Of a stretch of DNA of 64,000 bases, positions 10,296 to 21,285 are shown in pieces (the first letter of the stretch is position 1; every line of letters begins with the position of its first letter). The notes below the pieces were generated by a model that did no database searches, was not told the DNA's origin, and saw only the letters and a list, made by a program, of their open reading frames with translations. The DNA comes from Biscogniauxia marginata (Eukaryota > Ascomycota > Sordariomycetes > Xylariales > Xylariaceae), in contig MU404146.1 of assembly GCA_022695795.1 (NCBI GenBank), positions 1 to 64,000 on the forward strand, in the 5' to 3' direction. Made by a program: the position numbers and the translations under genes.

Positions 10296-11867
10296 ATGAC
10301 ACTACCTCAGGGGGGAGACCATCAAAGCCTGGGACAGGTTGCCTCTAGTCACCAGCCACCCCGTGGGGATGCTGTGAGACGAGACACAGGCGCCAGAACA
10401 CCACCACGCGCGAAACGTATCCAGGTCTCACGCGCCTGTCCGCGATGTAGGAGGCTTCAGAAAGCGTGTAGCGACTCTCGCCCTTGTCCGAGATGCACCA
10501 AAGCAGGTCTCGCAAACGAGTGCAGCGGCCTCGCTACGCACTCTCAACCTCCAGCAACACCGCAACTCGAGACAAACTCGGAGACGGCCATTGCCTCTCC
10601 TGTGCTTGCTGCCGCCTCACCCTTTGCAAGCCTAGATATTCCTACGACCCCACAGGCATTCACCAGCTTTGCGAGGGACTTGTTCCAGAGACAAGTCAAT
10701 TTGCTGCCTCCTCAAGTCCTGGAATATTGCTCTGCTCGCTTCTTTGACCGTCTTAGCCCAACTATCCCAATTCTGTCCCCTGAATATGTCACAAACCTCA
10801 GGTCGCGCGCCGGCCCAACCGAAGCTGGGAGCGAGCCATATTGTGTGCTTATCAGCCTGTGCGCTATGGTGCTGCTACAGGTCGAGGAGCCCAACGGCAG
10901 CTTGTTCGGAGAGCTCGTCAACGCGGGTAGCAACGCAGCATATGGCTGGCTACTTCTTGAAGAGGCTCTAGCTGCACATCGCCATTTGACACGCAAGTCT
11001 GACCCAACCATCGACCACGTACTGCTCCTCTTCTTCATCTACGCTTGCCATGCAAGGCTATCTCATCACAGCCAAGCTTTCTTCTTCATCCGAGAAGCAA
11101 CGACTTTATTTCTCTTAATCAAACCTGAAACCATGGACGAACAAGTAAAGGAATTGGCTAGTCGTTTATACTGGATCTTATTGATTTCCGAGCGATCCCA
11201 TGCTATCCGCTATCGACGCCCCATTACTCTTCAAATTACCCCAAGTAGTATCAGTCTGCCACCGGCCAGCAACGATGACCCCTCTCTCATCGGCCTCTGG
11301 TGTCTTGCTAAGCTTTTCCGGCCTTTAGACACCTCCTTCATAGCTCTCCTGAACCAAGAAATGGTCTCCGTTGCCTTGGGTCCTGAATCTCTCAATGACG
11401 TGGAGATGAGCATAAATATAGCTCTTGATCATTCATCGATCGCCAATCTTCAGGCCACGCAGAAGGCTAATCTTCGAGTCACCCAGCTCTGGCTTCGTGT
11501 TGTCCTGTGGCAATTACGCCTACGCCTTGGCCATCTTGACGAGAAGAACATCCTAAATAGTCGCACGTACCACTATCCTCTAGAAATTGCCAAGGACTTG
11601 ATGCTCTCAACATCCGACCTTCCTCTTGATAGCATCCAGGTCCACGGAAATGGTATCACTGAGAAGTTTTTCGATATTGCATGTGTCGTTGTGAATGTGC
11701 TCTCCCGAGTGCCTTTGGAAGTGGCTAGAACAGCGGCTGAGAACAATCTTGAATACATTAGGCGGTTAATACGACAGTTACCGGGCGGTCTGGCTGTCTA
11801 CGATGCTTTATTACTCAAGCATATTCAACAAACCCTGCCAAGCATGGTTGCGAGACTCGGAAGTTGA
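10296..11867 (+). CDS. Zn(II)2Cys6 fungal transcription factor, MAL-locus regulator candidate
   Basis: Single exon, 523 aa, starting at the first ATG of the frame (10296). The zinc cluster at residues 48-76 has the spacing C-x2-C-x6-C-x5-C-x2-C-x8-C (ACPRCRRLQKAC, then CPRC and NEC). The long remainder has the helical, Leu-rich character of the fungal-specific transcription factor middle domain. It lies immediately beside a maltose permease and a maltase; its 3' end is only 136 bp from the permease 3' end. By analogy with yeast MALx3 and Aspergillus malR this suggests it controls them. That link is inference: the zinc cluster itself does not identify the ligand. No intron is needed. Confidence 0.85.
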   Translation: MTLPQGGDHQSLGQVASSHQPPRGDAVRRDTGARTPPRAKRIQVSRACPRCRRLQKACSDSRPCPRCTKAGLANECSGLATHSQPPATPQLETNSETAIASPVLAAASPFASLDIPTTPQAFTSFARDLFQRQVNLLPPQVLEYCSARFFDRLSPTIPILSPEYVTNLRSRAGPTEAGSEPYCVLISLCAMVLLQVEEPNGSLFGELVNAGSNAAYGWLLLEEALAAHRHLTRKSDPTIDHVLLLFFIYACHARLSHHSQAFFFIREATTLFLLIKPETMDEQVKELASRLYWILLISERSHAIRYRRPITLQITPSSISLPPASNDDPSLIGLWCLAKLFRPLDTSFIALLNQEMVSVALGPESLNDVEMSINIALDHSSIANLQATQKANLRVTQLWLRVVLWQLRLRLGHLDEKNILNSRTYHYPLEIAKDLMLSTSDLPLDSIQVHGNGITEKFFDIACVVVNVLSRVPLEVARTAAENNLEYIRRLIRQLPGGLAVYDALLLKHIQQTLPSMVARLGS

Positions 11868-12003
11868 TGTGTTTCTCCCTCCCTTATCGGGCACAGAATG
11901 GAACAGCGGAAATGGACACGACACCCATCACTAGTGAGAGCTGACGCAATATTCCTAAATAAATGCTTCAATTGCTGATTTCTTCATTCTCAAGCATTTG
12001 GTG

Positions 12004-13932
12004 TCATGGCTTCTTTTCAACCTGGATCACCTCGTGCTCTGTTGATGCCCGTTTAATGTTATCCTGTGATAAAGCATACGGGTCAACCTTCGTCTTAGCA
12101 AATCTGCGAGCTGGGACTCGATGCTCGAATAGCAAGTCCAACTCTGCGTATGTCCGTCCTAAATGGGAACAAGGTCAGTTAATCTGGACTAGAACTGCTG
12201 ACTGGGTTGTAGCTTACCTCTGGGCTCAGGCAACCGAAAGTACACCCACACCGCGGATAGAAGACAAGTACCGGCCCAAAAATAGGCCGTTCTAGCACCC
12301 CAATTCCACGCAGTGGATGAGAGTTGGTAATTTGTCATGATATTCACAAAAATATTGCTCGCATTATATGCCGCACGTGCGAGGACGATAGTCTTAGCCT
12401 TGAGACGCGTCGATGACAGCTCTGAGATCAAGGAGTACGTTACGGGTCCGACAGTGAAGTCGTATACAAAGGTGAAAACGACGAGCATGGCGCCAATAGC
12501 CCAGATGGAAGCATTGGTACCGGAGAATGATAGCGAACCGACTATAATGAGGAGAAGCAACTGGCAGCAAACCCCGCTGAAGTGGATTGTGCGCCGGCCG
12601 ACCCGTGACATGAGGAACCAGGATCCGGCTGTACCGACCATCCCTAGTGCATATTGTCCCATAGACAGTGAGAAGGAGTTCGAGGGATTCATACCTGCTT
12701 GATTCCTATAGACGGTCAGCATATCGTTCTAGCTCTAGCTGTCTTAGATGGCTTTTAAGTGATGTTTTAGGAACTCGCAATGAACATCCTAGCGGGGGCT
12801 TACAGGAAGTACGCAAAGTAGCCCATGATATTTTGACCACCAAGGGTTTGTACTAGCCAGATCCCAACGACAATCTCGGTCCTGCGCAGGTCCACGCCTT
12901 TAAAACAATCTCCGTAAGTCAATCCCTCCTTCATATTCTTTTCTAGTTTATTAGTGTGTTCGATCATAGCTATTGTATCATCGGCGTTAAAACTTGGGTC
13001 GTCCCGCGATATCAATCTCAAAAGAGATGCCTTGGCTGCTTCTTTGTTGCCATGACGGACATGCCACCAGGGAGACCTGGGCATCATCAGCGCTTGGAAT
13101 CATACAATCAAAAATGAATGCAGAGGAAGTGACTTACTCGGGGGCGAATAGCACGCCGACGAGTATAGGCACTGGCCAAACCCACTGTACGCCGAATGGT
13201 ATCCTGTATGCCCATTCATCCTGTCGACCAACTGACCCCTTATTGACCGCAGCAGCAAAGAACTGTCCAATAACCCAACACATATTGATGAATGTCGTCA
13301 AATATGGACGAAGAACAAGTGGCGCGACCTCCGATGCATATGCCGGGGTTACCGACTGGAATGCTCCCCATGGGATACCTATCTTGGTCAGAACCAGGCC
13401 TCATATCTCCTCAGACATCGGGTCACCAACCACATAAAATTTCTCCGACAACTAAAATCTGAACATTTGGTGCGAAGAATAGGACAAAAACGAATAAGAC
13501 AATCAGTATTAAAGATCCAACAGTTGTCATCTTGTAGCCGTATCGGTCAGACACCCAGCCAGCGAGGATAAGGCCTAAGATCTCTCCAGCACGAGCGCCA
13601 TTTGACAGTCCGGATTGCCACGCAGCGGAGACCGACCACTTTCCGGTCGTCTCATTTTGAGTCCCATACTTCTTGTTAAACGCGGGTGACGCGTAGAGAC
13701 TGCCGAGGAGCGCTAGGTCATAACCTTCCATAATGAGCGTCGATGATAGCAGTACAGACCACCCGATCGCCTTAGGATATAACTTGATGGCTTTTAGAAG
13801 AGTCATCTGTTGCTCCACATCGGACGCGTGCCTTGCCCCAGAGACAAGTGCCTCGTTGTACATCACTTCTGGGCCATCATAATGTTTGGAGCCTACCTCT
13901 AGGTCCGTGCTGGCAGTTTTCATGCCCATCAT
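12004..13932 (-). CDS. malP: Maltose / alpha-glucoside permease (MFS sugar porter)
   Basis: Five exons: 13431-13932, 13138-13378, 12804-13076, 12218-12705 and 12004-12158, all joining in frame to give 552 aa. The sequence is of the MAL-type alpha-glucoside:H+ symporter group: an N-terminal cytosolic tail, MEGYDLALLGSLYASPAF in the first membrane segment, DRYGYK loop motif, GIPWGAFQSVTPAYASEVAP across the exon 1-2 join, PESPWWHVRHG before the central loop, and PEPRGRTYAELD LLFEHRVPARRF after the last segments. Family knowledge: plasma-membrane uptake of maltose and related alpha-glucosides. It is divergent from the maltase and convergent with the Zn2Cys6 gene. The intron 1 donor is the less common GTTGGT. 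The symbol follows Aspergillus naming and assumes the substrate. Confidence 0.9.
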
Positions 13933-14631
13933 GCTGAGGTTATTCGAAGCTATGTGGTGTTCAAGTCGCTCTTGAGGACCGGGTGCTGTTAAATGAGGTT
14001 AAATGAGATAGATCTGCGAATATTACCTAGATCTGATCAAGGGAACTATTACATCTATTTATTGTTTTTCTTAACTCGAGGCGGTCATAAGATTCCCATC
14101 GAATCTAGGCCGCCGAACTCCTGGAACTAGCGTAAGGGCTGCATGTGGAGAAGCGAACCATACGCGGGGTGAATCCGGGGATAGACCCATTGCCATACGA
14201 CGACAGTCTACTGTGATAAGGGCTGAATAACGGAGGCGGAGTTCCTCAAGGACTGGCGGAGTTTGCCCTTTTTGATTGGAGGTTACTATTATATTAGGCC
14301 GATGTTAGAGCGAGGTGAACGAATGTGTTCAACGTCCTTGCGAGCGGCCTTGGCATCACGTCAGGCTCTCCACCATTTGAATGGCATCCTAGACCTTAAT
14401 GGAAGACATCACCGAGATTCGGGATTGGTAGGTTCTTTGTTCCTAGGGGATATGACTATCTGATAATGCAGGCCCTGGACTAGCCATTAAAGGATCAAAA
14501 GCGGTGATAAAATATAGATATTGCCTTAGATTATCTTTCTCGAGGTTTGAACTAACATGGTCTAAAGAGTAGTCTTGATCATCTCACTTTTCGTTATTAC
14601 TTTGCTAATAGCAACAGTGAAACGAGGCACC
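13933..14631. promoter_or_regulatory. Bidirectional permease/maltase promoter with CreA-like sites and phased GGCGGAGTT repeats
   Basis: The 699-bp region separates the two divergent start codons. Three matches to the CreA consensus SYGGRG lie within 36 bp: GTGGAG 14145-14150, GCGGGG 14164-14169 and CCGGGG 14175-14180. Downstream is a direct repeat GGCGGAGTT at 14235-14243 and 14255-14263, spaced exactly 20 bp and containing CGG triplets; a further CGG is at 14231. CGG triplets are the usual half-sites of Zn2Cys6 proteins. Binding by CreA or by the adjacent regulator is inference. Confidence 0.55.
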
Positions 14632-16673
14632 ATGAACGGCTACTGTCACCAGAATGAACGGGGGGATGGCGAAGAGCAATGGTGGAAAGAAGCCACGTTC
14701 TACCAGGTCTATCCATCCAGCTTCAAAGACTCTAATGGTGACGGCTGGGGCGATATTCTAGGTCTCATCTCTAAGATCGACTACCTACATGAACTAGGTA
14801 TCGACGTGGTCTGGCTTTCCCCCGTCTTCGAATCCCCCCAAGCGGACATGGGCTACGATGTGTCAGATTACCAAAAGATCTACGCACCATATGGTACCAT
14901 AGAGGATATCGATATGCTCGTAGAGGAGTGTCATTCTCGAGGTATGAAACTCATTCTTGATCTCGTAGTGAATCATACTTCCATAGAACATGAGTGGTTC
15001 AAGGAGTCACGTTCAGGGAAGAGCAGCCCGAAGCGGGACTGGTATATTTGGAAGCCGGCACGGTATGACCCGCAAGGCAATCGTATACCGCCAACGAACT
15101 GGAGAGGGTATTTCGCCGGTCCTACCTGGACGTGGGACGAACAAAGTCAGGAATATTACTTACATCTATATGCGCCGGACCAGCCTGATCTCAACTGGGA
15201 GTCCAAGGAGTGCCGCGAGGCTATCTACGAGAATACGATGAGATTCTGGCTTGAGCGAGGCGTGGACGGGTTCAGGATCGACACAGTTAACAAGTACAGC
15301 AAGCGAACGGAATACGTCGATGCACCTGTTACCGACCCGAAGTCTTACCATCAGCCCGCGCCGGAGATGTGGTGCAACGGGCCCCGTATTCACGAGTTCA
15401 TCCATGAGATGCAGATGAAGGCACTCAAACCCTACGGTGCAATAGTAAGCTAATTTTGGAGTTCTTTATTGCCCATTATAGCCTGTCTCATGAGTAAAAC
15501 ATGCCTATCCTATCTTGTTGTATGAGTTTTTGCTCCCCAACATGTTGTTTCACGGGTTAACAACAGTCCAAATACAGCAATTACTAACTCCTTTTTCCGC
15601 AGTCCGTCGGAGAGCTCTCTAACACGCCAAATCCTAGCCAGGTCCTCCCGTACGTTTCGGCCGCGGCGCGCGAGCTCGACATGGTCTTCGAGTTTTCAAT
15701 GATCCGCCTTGGTACTGGCGGAATGTTCGGCCCAAAGTACGTTTACGTGCCATACGAACTGCCCCAGCTTAAGGCCATTGTGGCAAGGTGGCAGACTTTT
15801 ATCGAGGGGACGGACGGCTGGACGACCGTGTTTTGCGAGAACCACGACAACGGGCGCGCCGTCAGTCGCTTCGGCGACTGTTCCACACCAGCGCTCTGGC
15901 GGGCCAGCGCCAAAACTCTCGCGCTCTGGCAGGCCACGCTGACGGGGACGATATTCCTATACCAGGGCCAGGAGATCGGCATGACCAACATGCCCGAGAG
16001 TTGGGATATCGACGAGTACAAAGACGTCGAGAGCCGCAGCTTTTACGCCGAGGCAGAGGCGTCGGGAGACGCGAAGAGAATAGCGGACACGATGCACGGC
16101 CTGCGGATTCTCGCCCGCGACCACTCCCGCATACCGTTCCAATGGGACGACTCTCCCAATGCCGGATTCGCGCCTCCGGGCGTCGAGACGTGGATGCGCG
16201 TGCATGATGACTACAGGGAGATCAACGCTGCGAAGCAGCGGGCCGATCCCGAGTCGGTGCTGAGCTTCTATAAGAGAGTATTGCGACTCCGCAAGAAACT
16301 ACGCGACCTGTTCGTATATGGGGCCTTTAGATTGCTCGAGCCCGACGACAAGGCGATTTTTGCGTACGTGAAGGAGAGCCACAACGAACCAGCTGTGCAA
16401 GAAGAGGCCCGAGAAGATGGCCCAGTCGGGAGGACAAAGAGAAGAGTGGCTCTCGTCGTGTTGAACTTCTCCACGAGCGTTAAGGAATGCCCAGATGTCG
16501 GGATTGCCTTGGGGGTTGACGAAGGCCAGACCGCAAGGCTGCTCATCAGCACGTACGGCGGTATTGACGATGACTTCAAGTCAACTCTCGTGGAAAATCC
16601 CAGCGTGCCTCCTCTGAACCCCTGGGAAGGACGAGTTTATGTCAACTTTGAATTTCACGGAGTCTCCAGTTGA
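14632..16673 (+). CDS. malT: Intracellular maltase / alpha-glucosidase (GH13)
   Basis: Two exons, 14632-15444 and 15603-16673 (158-nt intron, phase 0), 627 aa. The ATG has a good context (CACCATGAAC) and no signal peptide follows, so the enzyme should be cytosolic. Catalytic residues: nucleophile Asp217 in GFRIDT, acid/base Glu275 in SVGEL right after the exon join, and stabiliser Asp353 in ENHDNG; the numbering is close to yeast maltase. The residue after the nucleophile is Thr, as in alpha-1,4-specific maltases; isomaltases carry Val. The N-terminal DSNGDGWGD motif is the calcium-type loop of the family. It hydrolyses maltose taken up by the divergent permease. Length matches the family (about 580-630 aa). 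Confidence 0.93.
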
Positions 16674-17028
16674 TTTGCCAAGCTACACCTGCTCAATGTG
16701 GGACTGAAGTGTGAGTATCTCCTGATAACCTCCGATAGATCTTCTCATCAGCTTTACCCCTTGATGGATAAGATGATAAGCCGCGGAAAGGCAATAAAAC
16801 CCCTTCCATGACTTCGTAATTTTAGAGCGTGGTTATCTATGTTCACTTATCTCGTGTGTAATTATACATACATCTGTTGTGGTACAGATTTATCGGTTCC
16901 TCTTCGCGTGGCCATGCTCGCTCGAGGCGCAAGTGCTTCCTTTTTGTCTGTTGTACATAGTAATTTATATATGTATCTTCTTCTTGTTCTATGCCCACCT
17001 GTTAGAGAGCCCTATAATGAAGTGTCGA
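16674..17028. other. Convergent 3' region of maltase and MIA40
   Basis: Short spacer of 355 bp containing both 3' ends. I see no gene or repeat in it. Confidence 0.5.
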
Positions 17029-18103
17029 TTAAGGCTTCGGGGTAAGCGGAGCTGTGGCGTCTCGTTTCCGGTCTGGTGGCGCTTCGCCGGATTCCCTCTC
17101 AGTGGCCTCTACGGGCGCCGGGGATCTCGTGCCCTTCGCAGATTCCGACGAGCTATCCGTAGGTAGAGTAGGGGAAGCTTCCGCTGTCGTAGCCGCGTTA
17201 TTACCAGTTTCCGTTACGCCCTCACCGGCGGCGTCTTCGTCATCCGCAAGCTCTTCGCCGTAAACTTCAGGGTGTAATCTGAAGCAATCCTGCATGTGCC
17301 TATGAGCGCGTTAGCCGCATTGTATTCAGAAGTTGTGGAGGACACCACCACCACCACGAGTGTCGATTTGTCTAGGAAGCACATACTGGAACTTGTCGAT
17401 GCAGTCCATGCCTTTGGGTTCCTCTTTCGAGTACACGAAGCAGCTAAAGGCGGCCCTGAACTCTTCCCCACAGGGACCATGTGCCATGCCGCCTAAGCAG
17501 GGACAATCCCAGTTGATCTCGCCCGTTTCAGGATTGAATGCGCCCTGCTGGTCTGCCTCCTCTTCAAGTGCTTCCGGGCTACCCTGGACGGGCGGGGTGT
17601 GTGCCGATGTCTCAACATCCTTCGCGGGCGCCGACGGAGCGGCCGTAGCGGCTAGTGAAGCTGCTGCAGGCTCGGGCGTAGATTCCGCAGCGGCCTTCTG
17701 TAATCGTGCCTCGGCTTCTCGACGTTTTTGCGCGACAACAGCTTCCACGGTCGGGAGGTCCTCGTCGGAGAATTGCGGCGGTGGCGCTATCGTTGTTACT
17801 GTTGAAAGAGATGCTTGTCAGCTTCCCCCCCTCGGGGAAAAAACGTTTTTGAGGCAGACAAGACGGCAGGCAGTGAAGTAGAAAATGTCGCATACGCTGT
17901 GGCTCCTCGGCGAAGATTGCGCTCGTGCTGTACCAGTACACAGCGCCGACAGCCAAGCCAAATCTCAGGGCTGAGCTTTTCCAACTTCGCTTCTTGCCCG
18001 CAGGCGAAGTGGAGGCAAACCGGCGGCTGCTTGCGGCGACGCTTGTCTGACGTAGGGAATTTGCGATGCGCTGCGACGACCGCAGCGCCGATCTATTATA
18101 CAT
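17029..18103 (-). CDS. mia40: Mitochondrial intermembrane-space oxidoreductase MIA40
   Basis: Three exons, 17896-18103, 17387-17798 and 17029-17299, 296 aa. The N-terminus is Arg/Ser-rich (mitochondrial targeting), followed by one hydrophobic segment near 47-60 ([13 protein letters not shown]), the inner-membrane anchor of fungal Mia40. After a low-complexity Ala/Glu linker comes the catalytic core: redox pair Cys168-Pro-Cys170, then the twin CX9C motifs Cys179...Cys189 and Cys202...Cys212. The third exon begins inside the second motif (FQ-HMQDCF), which fixes the intron. The acidic Ser/Thr/Pro-rich tail is species-variable. Role from the family: oxidative import of cysteine-rich intermembrane-space proteins together with Erv1. 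Divergent from thiamine pyrophosphokinase. Confidence 0.95.
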
Positions 18104-18780
18104 AGCGGGGGGGTATCAAGTTGTGCGCTGCCCTGACTGATGAGGAATGGCCGCAAGAAAGCAGGAAACTCGGACGATACGGGTTGTGGTTGACCGTTGC
18201 TTGGTGCAATTTGTAAGCGACAGAGACAGGTCGTGACTAGGTATATATAACAAATTTTTATGATGCAATGTGAAGGCTAGAGCTGCAAGTATAACAGCGA
18301 AGCTAAGACTAAAAAAGCTTAAACTATATAAAGCTCTTTTAATTTTAATTAATTAATTTAAAAACTTAAATATAATATATATAATTATATTTTTTATTAA
18401 TTTTTATATATTTATTATAATATATAATTATTTATATTTATTAATTATTATTAAAATTTTAATAATTATTAATTTTAATTATATATGTTATAAATAAATT
18501 CATTTTATTAAAAAAAATTTTAAATTTTTACTTTTTTATAAATTTAACTTTTACTTTATTTTATAAATACCTTAATATCAACTTAATAAGACTATACGTC
18601 ATTATAAGTCGAGGTTTTGAAGATGTTTTAGTACCTCATAGTATTATTGAATTGTGAATGAGGCTTTACAAATACAAGTATTCCATTTCTCTCTCTCTCT
18701 CTCTCTTGCATGCGGGTTTTAGCCTCGTTTTATCATCACCGTCGTCTTAGATCTTCGCCCTAGACCTTTTAGTCCTCATC
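18104..18780. other. Divergent intergenic region with AT-rich island
   Basis: Contains an AT-rich RIP-like stretch (about 18,300-18,590) and, just upstream of the thiamine pyrophosphokinase start, a (TC)n microsatellite near 18,690-18,708 followed by a pyrimidine-rich leader. No gene is visible. Confidence 0.55.
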
Positions 18781-19858
18781 ATGGCGTCAACCAAAACGGC
18801 ATCATTCAGAGCTATATCGTCTAGAGAAGGTCTAACATACACAGAATGGGATCCCATCAAACTATTTCTATGCTACCCCGGATATAGCTTTGCTTTGATC
18901 ATCCTAAACCAGCCGATCAGGGATGAAGCCTTGTTGAGGGACCTCTGGGGTGTTGGTATGTCTACCGTGCCAAGTGTCACCACCATGACTCTGCCCGCTC
19001 ATTCTAGAGTTCAGCTCCAAGCTGACAACTATGATAGCAGAAACAAGGGTCGCTGCGGATGGCGGCGCCAACCAGATACATGATCTCAACATGGGATGCG
19101 TCGCTCGCGATGAGGTTGCACCCCAAGGCTTCCAAGGGTACTTCGTAAGTTCTCGCGCTGTCAAGTCCATCCGTTCTCTGAGCCTTCTCAAGTCTTGCTG
19201 AGTGATCTCCGTAAGCCATGCGCCCGAGATGGCTAAGACACCGAGTTAGACAAACCTCGATACTATCATAGGTGATTTGGACTCCCTGTCAATCGACGCC
19301 AGGCACTTCTTCTCCACCAACTACCCAGAGTGCAGGATCATCCACGACCAAGACCAGTTCTCCACTGATTTCACCAAAGCCGTCCGGCACGTGCGCCGCG
19401 AGTTTCCCGGACGGGACATCGTCTGCATGGGCGGGCTCGGCGGCCGCGTAGATCAGGGCCTGAGTCAGCTACACCACTTGTATATGTTCCAGTCGTCGCC
19501 GACCTACGCCGACGGCAGGATGTACTTCGTCTCGGGCGAGAGCCTGACATTCTTGCTCAAGGGCGGAGGGTGGCACCACATCCGTGTGCGCGATCCCTGC
19601 GTCAACATCTCCAATTCCCACCGCATGACCGGAGAGCCGTTCGCCAAGTACGTCGGCATCCTTCCGGTTAAAGAACCAAGTGTCATCACGACTCGGGGTC
19701 TCGAGTGGGACGTGGAGAATTGGCCCACCGAGTTCGGCGGCCAAATAAGCACTAGCAATCACGTCCGACCCGAAACAGAGGTGGTAGAGGTCGAAACCAC
19801 AAATGATGTGTTATTCACCATCGCGCTCAAGCCCGTGCTCGATCCTCACATTATATGA
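18781..19858 (+). CDS. thi80: Thiamine pyrophosphokinase
   Basis: Three exons, 18781-18955, 19038-19144 and 19250-19858, 296 aa. The N-terminal half carries FALIILNQPI, then VAADGGANQIHDL (the aspartate and glycine loop that binds thiamine/ATP), and exon 3 supplies TIIGDLDSLS, the second conserved acidic motif, and CMGGLGGRVDQGLSQLH, the conserved substrate loop. The C-terminal beta domain (LEWDVENWPTEFGGQISTSN) is typical of TPK. The third exon acceptor was chosen at GAGTTAG so that TNLDTIIGDLD reads in frame. The enzyme makes thiamine diphosphate from thiamine and ATP in the cytosol. A (TC)n tract precedes the start codon. No riboswitch-like element was recognised in the leader. Confidence 0.92.
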
Positions 19859-20467
19859 ATACTAAGTTTGAGGAGACACCGATATCCATTGGGTAAAGAC
19901 ATGGGATACTTGCAGGTTGCGACTCAGCCGCGCTTGAACAGGTACAGTAGGTGGTATAAGTAGAGTTGAAATATCCCCAAGCGGTGGCAATTGGAGTATA
20001 TATCGATACGGCCCAGTTTGAAGAGCGACTGGATTGGCGGAGGTCACCCGGATTTGGACTCATCAAATCGCCATTGCGATGAGTCGCTACTTGGGCCTAT
20101 GTCCGACGAAGGGAGCGTACACCATAGCCCCCTTCGAGTTAACAGCATGGGAGGAGTTGCGAAATATGCCGTCTTATTATGTTTACATTAGGGATGGATA
20201 CCGAGTAGAGCAATCAACGCACGCGTAGAGGGTTAGAACGTAGATTTGTCCTGCAGGCTGCAAAGCCAGAAAATATATTTTCGAAGACACCTAAAACCCC
20301 GAAGACAAATGCCAAAAGAAACGCCTCGCTGTGAATACTTTTCCTCCCAGAGGTGAGCCGACGATCCGATCTACCTAATGCAATAATAATTCAAAGCCCT
20401 TCCTTCCGCCTGGCACGGCACTTCCCAATGAAACTTTTGTCAGTAAAAATCCCCCCTGCATGTCCTC
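19859..20467. other. Convergent 3' region between TPK and Bos1
   Basis: About 600 bp of ordinary sequence; both neighbouring genes end here. Nothing else is recognisable. Confidence 0.5.
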
Positions 20468-21285
20468 CTACCTTAGGAACCGTAGGCATAGCCAGCAGAA
20501 CACGAAGAAGGTCGCGACGCCGGCCCAGAAAATCCACTTGTCCTGCTTTGCGCGCCTCTCGACCATGCGTATGGTGTCACTGCTGATGCCTAGGGTGTTG
20601 GCGACGCTGTAGAGCCGCTTCTGCGTGCTCTTGAGCATCTCGCGCTGCGTGCCCAAGTCGCCGAGCACGGCCTGGCCCCGGGCGATGTACTCGTCGAGCG
20701 CCGTGTTCGTGCTCGCGAAGAAGTTCTGCTCCCGCAGCGCGTGCGCCTCCCTCGTGTAATCGTTGCTGCCCATGCTCAGCTGCCCGCCGAGGGCGCCGCC
20801 ACCGCTGCCGTAGCGGTTCGTCGGCTCCGAGGAGGACGGCGTCGCGGCGGCGTTGGCGTTGGCGTAGGGGTTCTCGGGCGTGGCGGCGGCGAAGGGCCGG
20901 CGGCCGAGCAGCTCGGAGCGGTTCTGGGAGTAGGCGGCATCCTCGCGCTGGGCCTTGAGGCTGTCGAACCGGGCGCGGAACTCGGACAGCTCGGCGCGGA
21001 AGTTCTTGATGCGGTCGAAGGCCTTCTCCTGCTTGGCCGGGTTCAGCTCCTGCTTGGCGAGGGCGCTGTACTCGTCGAGGGTGCGGGAGAAGGCCGTCAG
21101 CGACGCCGAGATGGAGCCCAGGGCGGCGGGCGTCGGGGCGCGCTCCGAGGGGGACGAGAGGTTCGCGAGGTCGCGCTTGATAGACGTCGACTGCTTGAGA
21201 GCCGAGTTGAATTGGGTGTTCTGTAGAACGGTCAGAACTTGTTTAATCGGTTGCGTAAAACGCCCCGGAAAGAAAGCCTTGCCAT
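20468..21285 (-). CDS. bos1: Golgi/ER Qb-SNARE Bos1 (protein transport protein)
   Basis: The main exon is secure: 20468-21220, 250 residues beginning NTQFNSALKQSTS after a good acceptor (branch CTGAC, TTCTACAG). It contains N-terminal helices, a low-complexity Ala/Ser/Gly linker, a SNARE motif with central glutamine (LGTQREMLKS) and a C-terminal tail anchor (IFWAGVATFFVFCWLCLRFLR). Family knowledge: Bos1 acts in ER-to-Golgi vesicle fusion with Sed5, Bet1 and Sec22. The start codon is not resolved. In relatives the methionine directly precedes the Asn, implying a minute first exon. The only nearby candidate is the ATG at 21283-21285 with a weak GTTTTA donor; I set the outer limit there. A (TAG)n run lies upstream. 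Confidence 0.85.

Noticed and set aside
14575..14631. Hydrophobic N-terminal extension of the maltase that would look like a signal peptide
   Set aside because: It would have to begin at TTG; the first ATG is 14632 with CACC context, consistent with a cytosolic maltase.
20741..21226. 161-residue Gly/Arg/Val-rich frame opposite Bos1
   Set aside because: It is the antisense shadow of the Ala/Ser/Glu-rich Bos1 coding sequence, with repetitive composition and no start context.
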